This document shows positions 44,521-53,478 of a stretch of 64,000 nt of DNA, one piece after another. Origin of the DNA: DASQZK01 sp963771005 (lineage in GTDB: Bacteria; Bacteroidota; Bacteroidia; Bacteroidales; GCA-2748055). Every line of letters begins with the position of its first letter. The first letter of the stretch is position 1. Under the pieces are notes generated by a model that was not told the origin of the DNA, did no database searches, and saw only the letters and a list, made by a program, of their open reading frames with translations. Where the stretch lies: positions 492,986 through 556,985 of the forward strand of contig CAVYRO010000010.1 in the NCBI GenBank assembly GCA_963771005.1. The letters are read 5' to 3'. The position numbers were made by a program, and so were the translations under genes.

Positions 44521-45456
44521 ATGTCTGAGAGGACCATCATCATTGCGAAACTCATAGCTTCTCATTTTATTTTGTTGCCGGTTTTGGTGTTTATCACATC
44601 CTTATCCGGAGGTCAGGGAATGCTCATTGCAATAAGTCAGACCGCCTTAATTATCCTCTTTTTCACAGGATACTGGGAGTTTTTTCCCGGCTGGATAAGA
44701 TGGGTTTATGCCGGAATGATCGAAACGGCGCTTCTTTGCATCTTTTTCCTTCATCTTTTTCAGAATACGGCGAATCATATCGATGTTCCCTTACTCGTAT
44801 TCTTTACCGCTATCCAGCTTTTTTTGCTTTATCTTCTGATAAAGGTTCTTGCTGTAATTCTGGAAACGAAGACGGAATGTGTCCATATCAAATTCATGTT
44901 TAAAAATGGAATTTACCGGGTTACTGACGGTGGTAATTCAAAACGGAGCCGCATGATGAATTATCATTATCATTCGGCGGTTCATAAAAGAAAGGGGACA
45001 AACCGTTCTATGCTTTATGCTACGGATATCATTAAATTGCCGGAAAAGAGAAAAGGCTTTATGCCCGGGGAAAACGAAAAGTATCCCATTTTCGGTGAGA
45101 AGATCTACAGTCCGATGGAGGGCAGTATCTTCAAAATGGTGGACGGTATTGAAGACAATCTCCCTTTTTCGGGAAATTATCCTTACAATACCGGAAATAC
45201 CATCGTGATCCGGAAAGATGATCTGTATTTTCTTATGGGTCACCTGCAAAAGGGAAGTATCGTTGTAAAGGAGGGTGACAGGGTCACATCCGGCGATCTG
45301 CTTGCAAAGGCGGGAAATTCCGGAATGTCGGAACGGCCGCATCTGCACATGCAGTTAATAAAGTCGGAAACCGGCGATTACTGGAAAGGGACCGGAGTAT
45401 GTATCCGGTTTGGGAATAAAAGGATTTTTAAGAACAGGGTAATTACCCACCCGTAG
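44521..45456 (+). CDS. Membrane-anchored M23 (LytM-like) peptidase-domain protein
   Basis: This is a 311-aa protein with four hydrophobic helices in residues 1-110 and a soluble C-terminal M23 domain. The domain shows the metal-ligand segment YATDI at about 166-170 with upstream histidines (NYHYHSAVH), the strand GNTIVIRKDDLYFLMGHL, and the terminal HLHMQL motif at about 277. The usual His-x3-Asp ligand pair is not exact; the histidine is displaced, as in the M23 subgroup with an H...YAxD motif. It would cleave or bind peptidoglycan peptides on the periplasmic face. No division or sporulation genes are close. Confidence 0.8.
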   Translation: MSERTIIIAKLIASHFILLPVLVFITSLSGGQGMLIAISQTALIILFFTGYWEFFPGWIRWVYAGMIETALLCIFFLHLFQNTANHIDVPLLVFFTAIQLFLLYLLIKVLAVILETKTECVHIKFMFKNGIYRVTDGGNSKRSRMMNYHYHSAVHKRKGTNRSMLYATDIIKLPEKRKGFMPGENEKYPIFGEKIYSPMEGSIFKMVDGIEDNLPFSGNYPYNTGNTIVIRKDDLYFLMGHLQKGSIVVKEGDRVTSGDLLAKAGNSGMSERPHLHMQLIKSETGDYWKGTGVCIRFGNKRIFKNRVITHP

Positions 45457-45476
45457 GGACAGGTCGCGACCTGTCC
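45457..45476. repeat. Third copy of the AGGTCGCGACCT palindrome
   Basis: This is a perfect 20-bp palindrome, GGACAGGTCGCGACCTGTCC, that starts right after the M23 stop codon. It is preceded by CCCACCCGTAG, the same flank as the copies at 1421-1486, which makes it a member of one dispersed family. It could form a strong hairpin in the transcript and protect or end the M23 mRNA. Confidence 0.75.
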
Positions 45477-45559
45477 TTCTGTGAAGGTCATTCGCAGCAA
45501 GAAATACGGATCAGGAAAGGCAAATGGCCTTATTAAACCATTTTAAAACAAATTTTGGT

Positions 45560-46234
45560 TCAGACCGCTCTTTTTCTGCGCATCCTTTGCCGTTGCGCAT
45601 TCAGCGCCATACCGAGCATTATAATATACATGATGTCAATGATCGTAATGAGAATACCCGTTACCATCATCAGGAAATTCGGACCGCCGGTGGTGGTGGT
45701 TCCCAGGAAGCCAAAGAGGACGGTGGGGGCGAGCGTTCCGATCCATTTACTAACTGCGATGGTCATGGACTGTCCTTCCGGACCCTTTCGATGAACGAGC
45801 ATGCCGACATACAGCACCGACATCACCAGGTTCTGGATAAAAGCGGCATATCCTCCGCCCATGATGATCCCGAATTGTTTTGTAAAAGCGAATTGCATAA
45901 TGAACGAGATTAACAAGACGAACATTCCCCAGGCATAGAACAACCCCCTTTTCAGGTTCCTGGGGAAATATTTTTTTCCGAAACTGAAATAGGTATAAAG
46001 GATGAATACATCAAACACTGCCCAGACGATGTTGATCACTACCTGGGTTTCAAGTCCCAGCTCGCTGTAATCGAGCGCTGCATGCAATATTTCCCAGGTA
46101 ATGTTCAGGGCAAGGGCCCAAAAAGGCATGGCATAGGTCCTATACCTGAACCCTATCCGGATGCAGTCGATGTATACAACCGTCCAGGCTATTCCACTCA
46201 GCAAAAGTAGGAAGGTCTTGAAGCTCATGATCAT
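45560..46234 (-). CDS. Integral-membrane (PaxB-type) terpene cyclase homologue
   Basis: This is a 224-aa protein with seven predicted transmembrane helices. It fits the transmembrane terpene cyclase family known from fungal indole-diterpene and meroterpenoid pathways (PaxB, AtmB) and from some actinobacteria. The signature NITWEILHA at 44-52 contains Glu48, and ITIIDIMYI near the C terminus contains Asp200. These correspond in setting to the two acidic residues reported as essential in PaxB-type cyclases. FGIIMGGGYAAFIQNLVMSVLY at about 121-142 is another family block. It would protonate a prenyl epoxide or alkene and cyclise it in the membrane. No prenyltransferase, epoxidase or polyprenyl synthase gene is near. 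The start is at 46234 or, two codons later, at 46228. Confidence 0.8.
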   Translation of the reverse strand: MIMSFKTFLLLLSGIAWTVVYIDCIRIGFRYRTYAMPFWALALNITWEILHAALDYSELGLETQVVINIVWAVFDVFILYTYFSFGKKYFPRNLKRGLFYAWGMFVLLISFIMQFAFTKQFGIIMGGGYAAFIQNLVMSVLYVGMLVHRKGPEGQSMTIAVSKWIGTLAPTVLFGFLGTTTTGGPNFLMMVTGILITIIDIMYIIMLGMALNAQRQRMRRKRAV

Positions 46235-46424
46235 CTATTTTGATCATAAAGGATTAAAACGGCGAACGGGACGTCGTGTTCATTTTTTTATGAAACCCGC
46301 GCATTTTTTTTACAGGATTTCAGGAGAGAGGAAACACTGGATCCGGTAGTGGTAATTTTTTATTGCATTAATAATATACAAATTGTAAATTGCAAAAAGT
46401 AAATTACAAATAATAAATTACAAT

Positions 46425-47561
46425 ATGTTTAATATGACTACTCCCAAAACGCCTTTCCCTACCACGGGTTATTACGGTCCAGGCTATTTTTGTGACCGGA
46501 AGGATGAACTTGCCCGGCTCCGGCAGAACATCAAAGGAGGGAATTCCACGACGCTTTTTGCTCTTAGAAGACTTGGAAAGACAGCACTGATAAAGCACCT
46601 CTTCCATTATCTGGGTTCAAAATATGTAAGCATATACCTGGATATTCTTTCGACCGAATCGCAGGGAGACCTGCTGAACCGGCTGTCGACATCGATCGCA
46701 TCCCAATATTCGGAGAGAACAACCTTTGGTAAAAAAGCATGGTCCCTAATCCGGTCTTTACGCCCTGTGATCAGTTATGATCCGCTCAGCGGTACGCCCC
46801 TGATCAACATCATCCCGTCAGCCGACGGGGGTAAGAAGTCGATCGAGCAATTACTGGGTCTGCTTGAAGGGGATTCCAAACCTGCAGTTATAGCCATTGA
46901 CGAATTTCAGCAAATCCTTGAGTATCCGGAAAAGCAAACAGAAGCCTGGTTACGTTCCGTCATCCAGCAACTCCGGAATGTTACCTTTGTCTTTTCAGGA
47001 AGTCAGCAACACCTGATGAAAGACCTTTTCTCGAACCCGGACCGGCCGTTTTACCGGAGTACCCAGTTCATGAAACTCGAAAAACTTGACGCGGGCATGT
47101 ACCGCGATTTCATAATAAGACAATACAGCAGTCAATCCAAATCAATAGCTGAAGAAACTGTTGCGGAAATCCTGGACTGGACGGATCTGCATACGTATTA
47201 CGTCCAGCTTTTATGCAACCGGGTGTTTCTGTCGGCAGGGAAAGAGATCACCTCAGCAACCTGGAAGGAGGAGGCTGCAAGGATACTGAAAGAACAGGAG
47301 TTTGTCTTTTTCGGCTACCGTGACATGCTCACCCGGCCGCAGTGGGATCTGCTGAAAGCGGTGGCCCGGGAGGGGAGGGTTTACCAGCCCACCTCCGGGA
47401 ACTTCGTTTCACGGCACCGGCTGGGAAATCCGGCCACTGTTTTACGATCTTTGAATTCCCTGCAGAAAATGGAGCTTGTCTTCCGGGAAACAGATTCGAA
47501 GGGGGAATCCTATTACGGGCTGTATGATATTTTGTTCAGGAGGTGGGTTGAAAGATTGTAA
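46425..47561 (+). CDS. MNS-type STAND/AAA+ ATPase
   Basis: This is a 378-aa cytoplasmic P-loop ATPase. Walker A is ALRRLGKTAL at about 46-55, with the paired arginines typical of the MNS (archaeal ATPase-like) clade. Walker B is AVIAIDEFQQIL at about 153-164, and the sensor strand is FVFSGSQQHLM. After a lid domain, residues 300-375 look like a winged helix (LTRPQWDLLKAVAREG, then NPATVLRSLNSLQKMELV), so DNA binding is likely. Many members of this clade are orphan genes linked to mobile or defence DNA, but I see no nuclease or restriction domain in this chain. Starts at 46425 or 46434 are both possible. An A-rich repeat lies just upstream. Confidence 0.85.
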   Translation: MFNMTTPKTPFPTTGYYGPGYFCDRKDELARLRQNIKGGNSTTLFALRRLGKTALIKHLFHYLGSKYVSIYLDILSTESQGDLLNRLSTSIASQYSERTTFGKKAWSLIRSLRPVISYDPLSGTPLINIIPSADGGKKSIEQLLGLLEGDSKPAVIAIDEFQQILEYPEKQTEAWLRSVIQQLRNVTFVFSGSQQHLMKDLFSNPDRPFYRSTQFMKLEKLDAGMYRDFIIRQYSSQSKSIAEETVAEILDWTDLHTYYVQLLCNRVFLSAGKEITSATWKEEAARILKEQEFVFFGYRDMLTRPQWDLLKAVAREGRVYQPTSGNFVSRHRLGNPATVLRSLNSLQKMELVFRETDSKGESYYGLYDILFRRWVERL

Positions 47562-47956
47562 ATCTGTAAGGGTAATATTAAAAATTTAGTCATAATTGAA
47601 GAGGAACGCGGATGACGCGGATTGGATGGATGAACATAAATAAAAGTTGAAGCAAATGGATATTTATTCTATTGAATGATAATCAGCTATTAATAATTTT
47701 TGAATACCTCAAACAACTGGAAAAATCCAAACAAGAAAAAATCAATCAAAAGAATCGCCCAAGGATAGGATACAAACATAACAAAGAGAAATAGTCATTT
47801 ACACCACTCTCCCCGCCTCCATACCTTCTGCAAACGAACACATGTTCTGATCACCTCTGTAAAATCTGTTGATCCAAGAACAAAAACCGGGAAAGACGGG
47901 TTCCCAGAATACAGGGATTCGAATTTTACCGGGCAGGAAACTTACGACAGCTTTTC
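47562..47956. other. Intergenic region between the ATPase and PQQ dehydrogenase genes
   Basis: This is a 395-bp AT-rich gap with no supported gene. GAACGCGGATGACGCGGATTGG at about 47604-47625 recalls the dispersed AATCCGTG-type phrase of this genome. A promoter for the PQQ dehydrogenase should lie near its right end, but I cannot pick out its elements. Confidence 0.35.
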
Positions 47957-50098
47957 ATGAAAAAATTCAAACTTTTAATTGTCCTTCTGTTCATTTTGAC
48001 GGGATTGCCGGACTGCCGCAGAGAAAAGGGGAAATTTACCGGCTGGATGAATTACCGCGGTGATTCTGGGGCAAATTGCTATTCACAACTCAATCAGATC
48101 AACAGGGAAAATGTAAAAGAACTGAAATCCGCCTGGATCTTTCATACAAAGGATGCCGGCGAGGGCAGCCGGTCGACGATTGAATGCAGTCCCATCATTG
48201 TAAACGGTGTTATTTATCTTACTTCACCTCAGTTGAAACTATTTGCCCTGGATGCGGCAACAGGCAGGAAAATCTGGATGTTTGACCCTTTCAGGGGGGG
48301 CAATGCCACAGATGTGAACCGGGGAGTTTCCTATTGGGAAAAAGGAAAGGACAGACGAATACTTTTCCCCGCATCGGATAAACTGTATGCGATCAATGCT
48401 GAAACAGGACGGCCGGTGGAGACCTTTGGGGAGGGCGGATATATCGACCTGAGAAAAGGACTGGATCGTGATCCGGATAAACTATATGTCGCCTGCACCT
48501 CACCGGGCATTGTGTACAAAGATCTGATCATCATCGGCTTCGGCACTACGGAAGGTTATGATGCAGCGCCGGGTTATATTCGTGCCTTCGATATAGTAAC
48601 AGGTAACATGGTTTGGATCTTTCACACGATCCCCCGTCCCGGCGAGCCCGGTTATCAAACGTGGGAGGATCCGGAGGCCTGGAGATCCATTGGCGGCGCG
48701 AATGCCTGGGCAGGTTTCGCGCTGGATCGTGAACGGGGAATTGTTTACTGTCCGACCGGGTCGGCTGCCCCCGACTTTTACGGTGGAGACCGGAAGGGCC
48801 AGGATCTGTTTGCAGACTGTTTGATCGCCCTGGATGCGCAAACGGGTAAGCGGCTCTGGCATTTCCAGGATGTGCATCACAACCTGTGGGATTATGACCT
48901 TCCGGCAACCCCTAATTTAATTACCATTAAAAAGGATGGGAAAAAGATCGATGCCGTGGCCCAGATCACCAAGACCGGCTTCGTGTTCATTCTGGACCGG
49001 GAAAGCGGCAAACCGGTTTTCGGGGTTGAGGAAAGGCCGGTCCCTCAATCGGATGTGGAAGGAGAGGCTGCCTGGCCGACCCAGCCGTTCCCGGTTCTGC
49101 CACCGGCTTTCGTCAGGCAGAAATACACGAATGAAGATCTGCCGGTAATTTCGCAGGAGGCCCGCGAATATGCCGTTCAAAAACTGGATTCTGCCCGGAA
49201 TGAAGGCATATTCACCCCGCTGAGCGGCCGGGGAACACTTGTATTACCGGGATTCAGGGGAGGCGGGGAATGGAGCGGCGCGTCGTTCGACAGGGAGACC
49301 GGGATTTTATATGTCAACGCGAATGAAATTCCAAACCTGGTTTCAATCCGGAAAGTGGAAGAAAAAAACAGGGGAAAAGAATCGGTCTTTGCTGCAGGAC
49401 AGCGTCTCTACAAAGTGAATTGCGCCTTGTGCCACGGAACGGATCGCGAGGGGCAGGAAGTCTTTCCATCCCTGATCGACATTGGAAAGCGCATGAGCAA
49501 AGCAGAGATGCTCGACCGAATACAGAACGGGAAAGGGACGATGCCTGCTTTTCCGGGTTTGAACAGGACACAGAAAGAATCGATCATTGCTTATTTGCTC
49601 GATGAAGGAAGCGATGAGAATTTTTCCGGCTCCCCCAATGACACGACGGAAAATGGGGACAATAAAGTCAGGTTTGCTTCTTCCGGGTATAATCAGTTTC
49701 GCGATGAGCAGGGGTATCCTGCCATACGTCCCCCCTGGGGAACACTGAATGCCATTGACCTGAATGAAGGCAAAATTCTTTGGCAAAAGCCGTTGGGAGA
49801 ATTTCCCGAATTAACGGCAAAAGGAATTCCCCCGACAGGAACCCAGAATTTTGGCGGCTCGCTGGTCACGGCCGGGGGCCTGGTGTTCATCGGGGCAACG
49901 GCGGATGAGAAATTCAGGGCCTTTGATAAACAGACGGGTGAGGTTCTTTGGGAGTATCAGCTTCCATTCGGGGGTTATGCCACGCCAGCAACCTATGAGG
50001 TGAATGGCATCCAGTATGTGGTGATCGCTGCAGGGGGAGGAGGCAAAGTTGGCACCGGATCGGGAGATGTTTATGTTGCATTCAGGTTGCCGGAATAG
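47957..50098 (+). CDS. PQQ-dependent dehydrogenase with internal cytochrome c domain
   Basis: This is a 713-aa exported quinoprotein. The N terminus is a signal sequence with a possible lipid-attachment Cys20. The eight-bladed propeller shows the repeated tryptophan-docking motif (ALDAATGRKIW, ALDAQTGKRLWHFQ, AFDKQTGEVLWEYQLP). A class I cytochrome c is inserted before the last blades: CALCH at 489-493, with a Met ligand candidate in GTMPAFPGL. It should oxidise an alcohol or sugar in the periplasm and pass electrons through its own haem to the respiratory chain. The inserted position differs from quinohaemoprotein alcohol dehydrogenases, where the haem domain is C-terminal. It converges with the gene at 50138. 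No PQQ biosynthesis genes are in the window. Confidence 0.9.
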   Translation: MKKFKLLIVLLFILTGLPDCRREKGKFTGWMNYRGDSGANCYSQLNQINRENVKELKSAWIFHTKDAGEGSRSTIECSPIIVNGVIYLTSPQLKLFALDAATGRKIWMFDPFRGGNATDVNRGVSYWEKGKDRRILFPASDKLYAINAETGRPVETFGEGGYIDLRKGLDRDPDKLYVACTSPGIVYKDLIIIGFGTTEGYDAAPGYIRAFDIVTGNMVWIFHTIPRPGEPGYQTWEDPEAWRSIGGANAWAGFALDRERGIVYCPTGSAAPDFYGGDRKGQDLFADCLIALDAQTGKRLWHFQDVHHNLWDYDLPATPNLITIKKDGKKIDAVAQITKTGFVFILDRESGKPVFGVEERPVPQSDVEGEAAWPTQPFPVLPPAFVRQKYTNEDLPVISQEAREYAVQKLDSARNEGIFTPLSGRGTLVLPGFRGGGEWSGASFDRETGILYVNANEIPNLVSIRKVEEKNRGKESVFAAGQRLYKVNCALCHGTDREGQEVFPSLIDIGKRMSKAEMLDRIQNGKGTMPAFPGLNRTQKESIIAYLLDEGSDENFSGSPNDTTENGDNKVRFASSGYNQFRDEQGYPAIRPPWGTLNAIDLNEGKILWQKPLGEFPELTAKGIPPTGTQNFGGSLVTAGGLVFIGATADEKFRAFDKQTGEVLWEYQLPFGGYATPATYEVNGIQYVVIAAGGGGKVGTGSGDVYVAFRLPE

Positions 50099-50137
50099 CA
50101 ATTCAAATAGGTGAAAATACATACGTTCCGGAGATGA

Positions 50138-51058
50138 TCAACTCTCCCCAATGTCTACGAATTTTCGCCACATCGAGGCAAAGATATTCTCGCTCGCTTT
50201 GGCCGATTCAGTAATGGTTTCGGTGACTTCCTCGAGAAGAAATTTCCCGGGATTCCTGGCTGCCCAGTTCTGCCAGTTGCAAACAAACCGCATGGGATCC
50301 TCGAGTTTGGTCTCAATGAGCATATCCGAGAAAATGGCCACTTCGGCATAAGCTGCCTCTTTGATCTTTTCAGGAAAATAAATACCAATAGCGTTGATCT
50401 CTTTGAGCAGGCTGTTGGCATGATGAAGGCGCTCGGAATGGATGGAAGTAAATTTTAAAGCCGGGGCGAATTTCTGATCGATATCGTCCGGGAAGATCTG
50501 GTTGAAATTAAAAATTTTTAGCATATCGGTGAGGACGATACTGTCCTTCACTCCGGCACGCGAAGCCATGCACGATGACACATCCATTCTGGAACCCCTG
50601 TCGGGGCCTGCAAAGCCCCGGAGGGCAAGCTGGTGTTTCAAGCCAACCGCCAGGAGAAGGTTCAGCGTTTCCACGAAGATCTTGAACACCATCATATTCA
50701 GTTCAGGGACATCTTTTTCAAGGTAGAGATCGGCGTATAAGTATATCCTGTCGGAGAGAAAAACCATTTGAGGATGGATCACTTCAAAACCGAAACCATA
50801 GTTCTGGCGCCGCAAATGGTATATCTCATCGGCCAGTTCCTTGTAAAACAATTGTAACTCGTGCAGCTTATCGTACTCAAAAAAGAAATCGTAGTTCATG
50901 ATCTCAATAACGGCTGTCAAAGCCGACTGTATCTGTAGCGGCGTTTCTCCTTTACTCGAAAAATAGGAATCCGGCATCTTTCTCTGGTTTAATTCGGTGT
51001 GGTTTACGCTTAATGATGCCGTTCCGTTACGGTTCGGAGGAAAAAAATAAGGCTTCAT
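50138..51058 (-). CDS. Unknown protein, possibly a degenerate nucleotide-cyclase-like domain
   Basis: This is a protein of about 306 aa, started at the ATG ending at 51058 (MKPYFFPPN); an in-frame extension to 51106 lacks support. It has no signal peptide. I do not recognise it with confidence. The order of a strand with SDRIYLY, a helix, then LALRGFAG, a variable loop and a helix ending in AIGIYFPEKI recalls the stand-alone class III nucleotide-cyclase fold, in which an FSDS strand is followed by an RG-x-I-x-x-GE strand. The metal-binding and GE residues are not evident, so activity is doubtful. The loop GPDRGSRMDVSS is encoded by a GC-rich palindromic stretch near 50590-50630 that may be an inserted repeat. 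It is convergent with the PQQ dehydrogenase. Confidence 0.55.
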   Translation of the reverse strand: MKPYFFPPNRNGTASLSVNHTELNQRKMPDSYFSSKGETPLQIQSALTAVIEIMNYDFFFEYDKLHELQLFYKELADEIYHLRRQNYGFGFEVIHPQMVFLSDRIYLYADLYLEKDVPELNMMVFKIFVETLNLLLAVGLKHQLALRGFAGPDRGSRMDVSSCMASRAGVKDSIVLTDMLKIFNFNQIFPDDIDQKFAPALKFTSIHSERLHHANSLLKEINAIGIYFPEKIKEAAYAEVAIFSDMLIETKLEDPMRFVCNWQNWAARNPGKFLLEEVTETITESAKASENIFASMWRKFVDIGES

Positions 51059-51702
51059 TGCAAGTTTTTGACAGTTTATCCGGACATAAAACCTTCCAAC
51101 AGTCAATATTTAAGGTTGATTTATTTAATATTGGTTATGAGATTTTTCAAACTTTAATTTCTACATGTCATGCCCATTAGCGCGGAATTTCGTGTAAAAA
51201 TCTGTTTAACCCCTTCAGGGTCGCCTGGCATTGCGTACGATTAATTGTAACTGAACATTAATCAGTAGGGCGGGTTACGAAATAAAGATTGTAAAATCCT
51301 GCGCCAACCGCAGTGGGATAAGGGAATTTGATTGAAATGAATCCTGAGAGTGATTCTCAGAAGAACATCTGGTTTTTAATGGTGGTTGCTAATTTGAGAG
51401 TAAGTTTTGTTGTTATAACAAAAAACCCTGCAAATCAATGGACTTGCAGGGCTGAAGCGCAGTCCGTAGGGGAATTAGAACCTTTATCCATATAGCATAA
51501 CTATTGCGGTTTACAGACATAATCTATATCTTTGAGTCGATCCTAATTAATAAGTAGGATCAACACTTTCAAATTATGTCGAACAAAAAACTTGAAATTA
51601 TGGAAACAAGAAGGATTTTACGGTTACAACCGTTTTCCTTGTTCTAATCCCGCTTTATAGTGATTTTATTCTTATTATAGCTGCAATAAATACCTCTACT
51701 TA
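51059..51702. other. Scarred intergenic region with integration-like remnants
   Basis: This is a 644-bp gap without an intact gene. In order it contains an AT-rich first half, a terminator-like hairpin (51419-51451), a tRNA-3'-end-like phrase (51457-51482), a 7-bp inverted repeat GATCCTA...TAGGATC (51539-51561) and a short open frame of 23 codons from the ATG at 51576. That frame begins like the N terminus of some IS21-type transposases (a KLEIMETRRILRL-like start). This mix suggests an old insertion and excision point. None of these pieces is complete enough to name. Confidence 0.4.
51419..51451 (-). terminator. Rho-independent terminator-like hairpin (minus strand)
   Basis: On the minus strand the arms CCCTGCAA and TTGCAGGG pair perfectly over 8 bp around a 10-base loop and are followed by a run of seven T. 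This is the form of an intrinsic terminator. The nearest gene upstream on that strand is the aldo/keto reductase, whose stop is about 250 bp away, so the hairpin may end its transcript or be the leftover end of a deleted element. Confidence 0.6.
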
Positions 51703-52878
51703 TTAAGGATAACTTAATGGCAAATCAACCGCGGTCTCTTTCCAAAGGTTATAGAACTCACCGGCAGCTTTTTTAAACTTGTTGTAGTCAGCATGGGTTT
51801 CGAAAACCTGTGTATCGTTCCAGAGCACGTCCCTGTCGTGACCCAGAATACGTGCCTCAGGCCAGAAGAATACCTGTCCCCAGATCAGGCGGTTATTGGC
51901 CTCAATTCCCGGGTTTTCCTCTGAACCATCACCGTTAATAGCTTCAAACTGCTCTTTGCTAAGTGAATCCTCTGTGGATGCCAGCAAGTTTGATTTGATC
52001 CATTCCGAGCGTTCAGCCATGGAAACATATCCTACCTTCTTATTCTCGCGCTGATGTGCCCAAGCCAGACATACTTGAGGTGGGGTCAGGCCTGTTTCAT
52101 TAGCTATTCTTTGAATTACTGGATGTTGCATATCTGCCTGATGCTCCGGGAAGCGGTCTCGGCCCGGACGTCGGGGAGAGCCCAGTGACATATATCCTGA
52201 TGGAACCACGTTGTTATCGATCATGTATTTCACAAGAGCCTGTTGCTGGAACAAGGGATGCAACTCCATCTGGTTGTATACAGGTTTGTTGAAGTCATCG
52301 GTATCTCTAAGAAGAAGCTCCAGGGTCTTTAGTGTCTGGTTGGAGGTGCCGATGTTTTCGGCTTTACCGGTTTTCTTCAATTCGGTCATCTTATTCCACA
52401 CCAACATAAAGTCCTCGTGGATGTAAGGGACTGCATGTTCATTGTGGGCATCACCGGCAGCACCCGGGGCATGGAAGTTGGGCCATGGCCAGTGCACCAC
52501 GTACATATCCACATAGTCCAAACCAAGCAGCTCCAGCGAGAGCTCACAGGCCGGGATGACCTCCTCCTCGGGCATATTCTTGTTCCAGAGTTTTGTTGTG
52601 ACAAACAGTTCATCCCGTGTTACCAATCCCTTCGCAATGGCTCGCTTGATGCCTCTACCCACTACTTCTTCATTCTGATAGGCCGTAGCACAATCGATAT
52701 GTCGATAACCAAGTCGAATAGCTTCTACCACAATATCTTCCATCGTCTCCATCAGGTCGGGGTTGTCGGAATGAAAGGTTCCCATGGCTGCCTGGGGCAT
52801 CTGAGTTCCGTCAGGCAGTATGAGTTGCGTTACCAAATTTGGGTCTACCGGTTCCAGTTTTGAGTTTAATCCGTTCAT
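51703..52878 (-). CDS. Aldo/keto reductase
   Basis: This is a 391-aa NADPH-dependent reductase of aldehydes, ketones or sugars. The catalytic tetrad is visible: Asp62 in HIDCATAYQNE, Tyr67 in the same motif, Lys96 in FVTTKLWNKN and His129 in VVHWPWPN. The protein is longer than the usual 280-330 aa, with an extra C-terminal part after the NADPH-binding region (residues about 330-391) that mentions no known domain. The start ATG at 52876-52878 lies only two bases from the stop of the PfkB fragment upstream. The two were therefore probably one operon with the sugar-kinase and mutarotase genes, consistent with a role in sugar metabolism. Confidence 0.88.
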   Translation of the reverse strand: MNGLNSKLEPVDPNLVTQLILPDGTQMPQAAMGTFHSDNPDLMETMEDIVVEAIRLGYRHIDCATAYQNEEVVGRGIKRAIAKGLVTRDELFVTTKLWNKNMPEEEVIPACELSLELLGLDYVDMYVVHWPWPNFHAPGAAGDAHNEHAVPYIHEDFMLVWNKMTELKKTGKAENIGTSNQTLKTLELLLRDTDDFNKPVYNQMELHPLFQQQALVKYMIDNNVVPSGYMSLGSPRRPGRDRFPEHQADMQHPVIQRIANETGLTPPQVCLAWAHQRENKKVGYVSMAERSEWIKSNLLASTEDSLSKEQFEAINGDGSEENPGIEANNRLIWGQVFFWPEARILGHDRDVLWNDTQVFETHADYNKFKKAAGEFYNLWKETAVDLPLSYP

Positions 52879-52880
52879 TT

Positions 52881-53474
52881 CTATTTATTTTTTTGTTTCT
52901 GTTTTTTATAGTCAGGCATGGCACCGTCTTGTGTACATACATAAGCTGAAATGTCCACAGCCTTCTGGTGCAAAGCATGCAATGGTTCACCGCTGGCGAA
53001 ACCTGTACACATAACAGCAGTAAATGAATCTCCCGCCCCTACAGTATCTTTTACATCTACTTTGGGTGTTGGAAGATAGCTTTGTTCGCCCGGTGTTACC
53101 AGTAAACTCCCCACGCTTCCTTTGGTTAGGGCAACCAGCTTTAGGCTGTACCTGTCCATCAGTTCGATTATTTGATCTTCTTCTGTCATACGATCTGATC
53201 CTGACAGATTCGCCACTATGGGCAATTCCTCCTCGTTTAATTTCAATACATTACAATATTCTAAAGAGGTATGAATGATGTCAGCGTTATAATACTGCTG
53301 ACGAAGATTAATATCGCAAGCGATAATGGTATCATGACCGCAGCCTTTCAGTAATTGCGCAATAGTAATCCTGGAAGCTGAATTTCGCTGAGCCAGGCTT
53401 CCAAAGCAGACGATATCAGCCCGGGAAACTGCTGTTAAAGCCTCTTCATTCAGCGAGATGTAATCCCATGCCAC
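52881..53474 (-). pseudogene. PfkB-family sugar kinase, N-terminal half missing
   Basis: The surviving frame encodes about 197 aa of a ribokinase/PfkB-type fructokinase. It starts in the middle of the fold at NVAWDYISLNEEAL, where full-length relatives already have about 95-100 residues with the sugar-binding lid. The catalytic signature DTVGAGDSFTAV with the catalytic Asp is intact near residue 140. There is no ATG; the only start is a GTG at 53474, and 8 codons upstream the frame meets a TGA that lies inside the end of the preceding mutarotase gene. Without the sugar-binding half it cannot be an active kinase of the usual kind. The abrupt start next to a short mutarotase points to a deletion between the two genes. 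Confidence 0.8.
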
Positions 53475-53478
53475 ATTT

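Noticed and set aside
44178..44555. Minus-strand open frame of 125 codons between the YihY and M23 genes
   Set aside because: It overlaps both better-supported genes and lacks a domain, signal or ribosome-binding site.
46425..47561. Anti-phage defence gene based on the MNS ATPase
   Set aside because: The ATPase is alone, with no nuclease, protease or toxin-like partner beside it, so a defence role would be guesswork.
51457..51482. Intact tRNA gene
   Set aside because: Only a T-arm and acceptor-like phrase is present; no D-arm or anticodon arm can be folded upstream, so it is at most a remnant.
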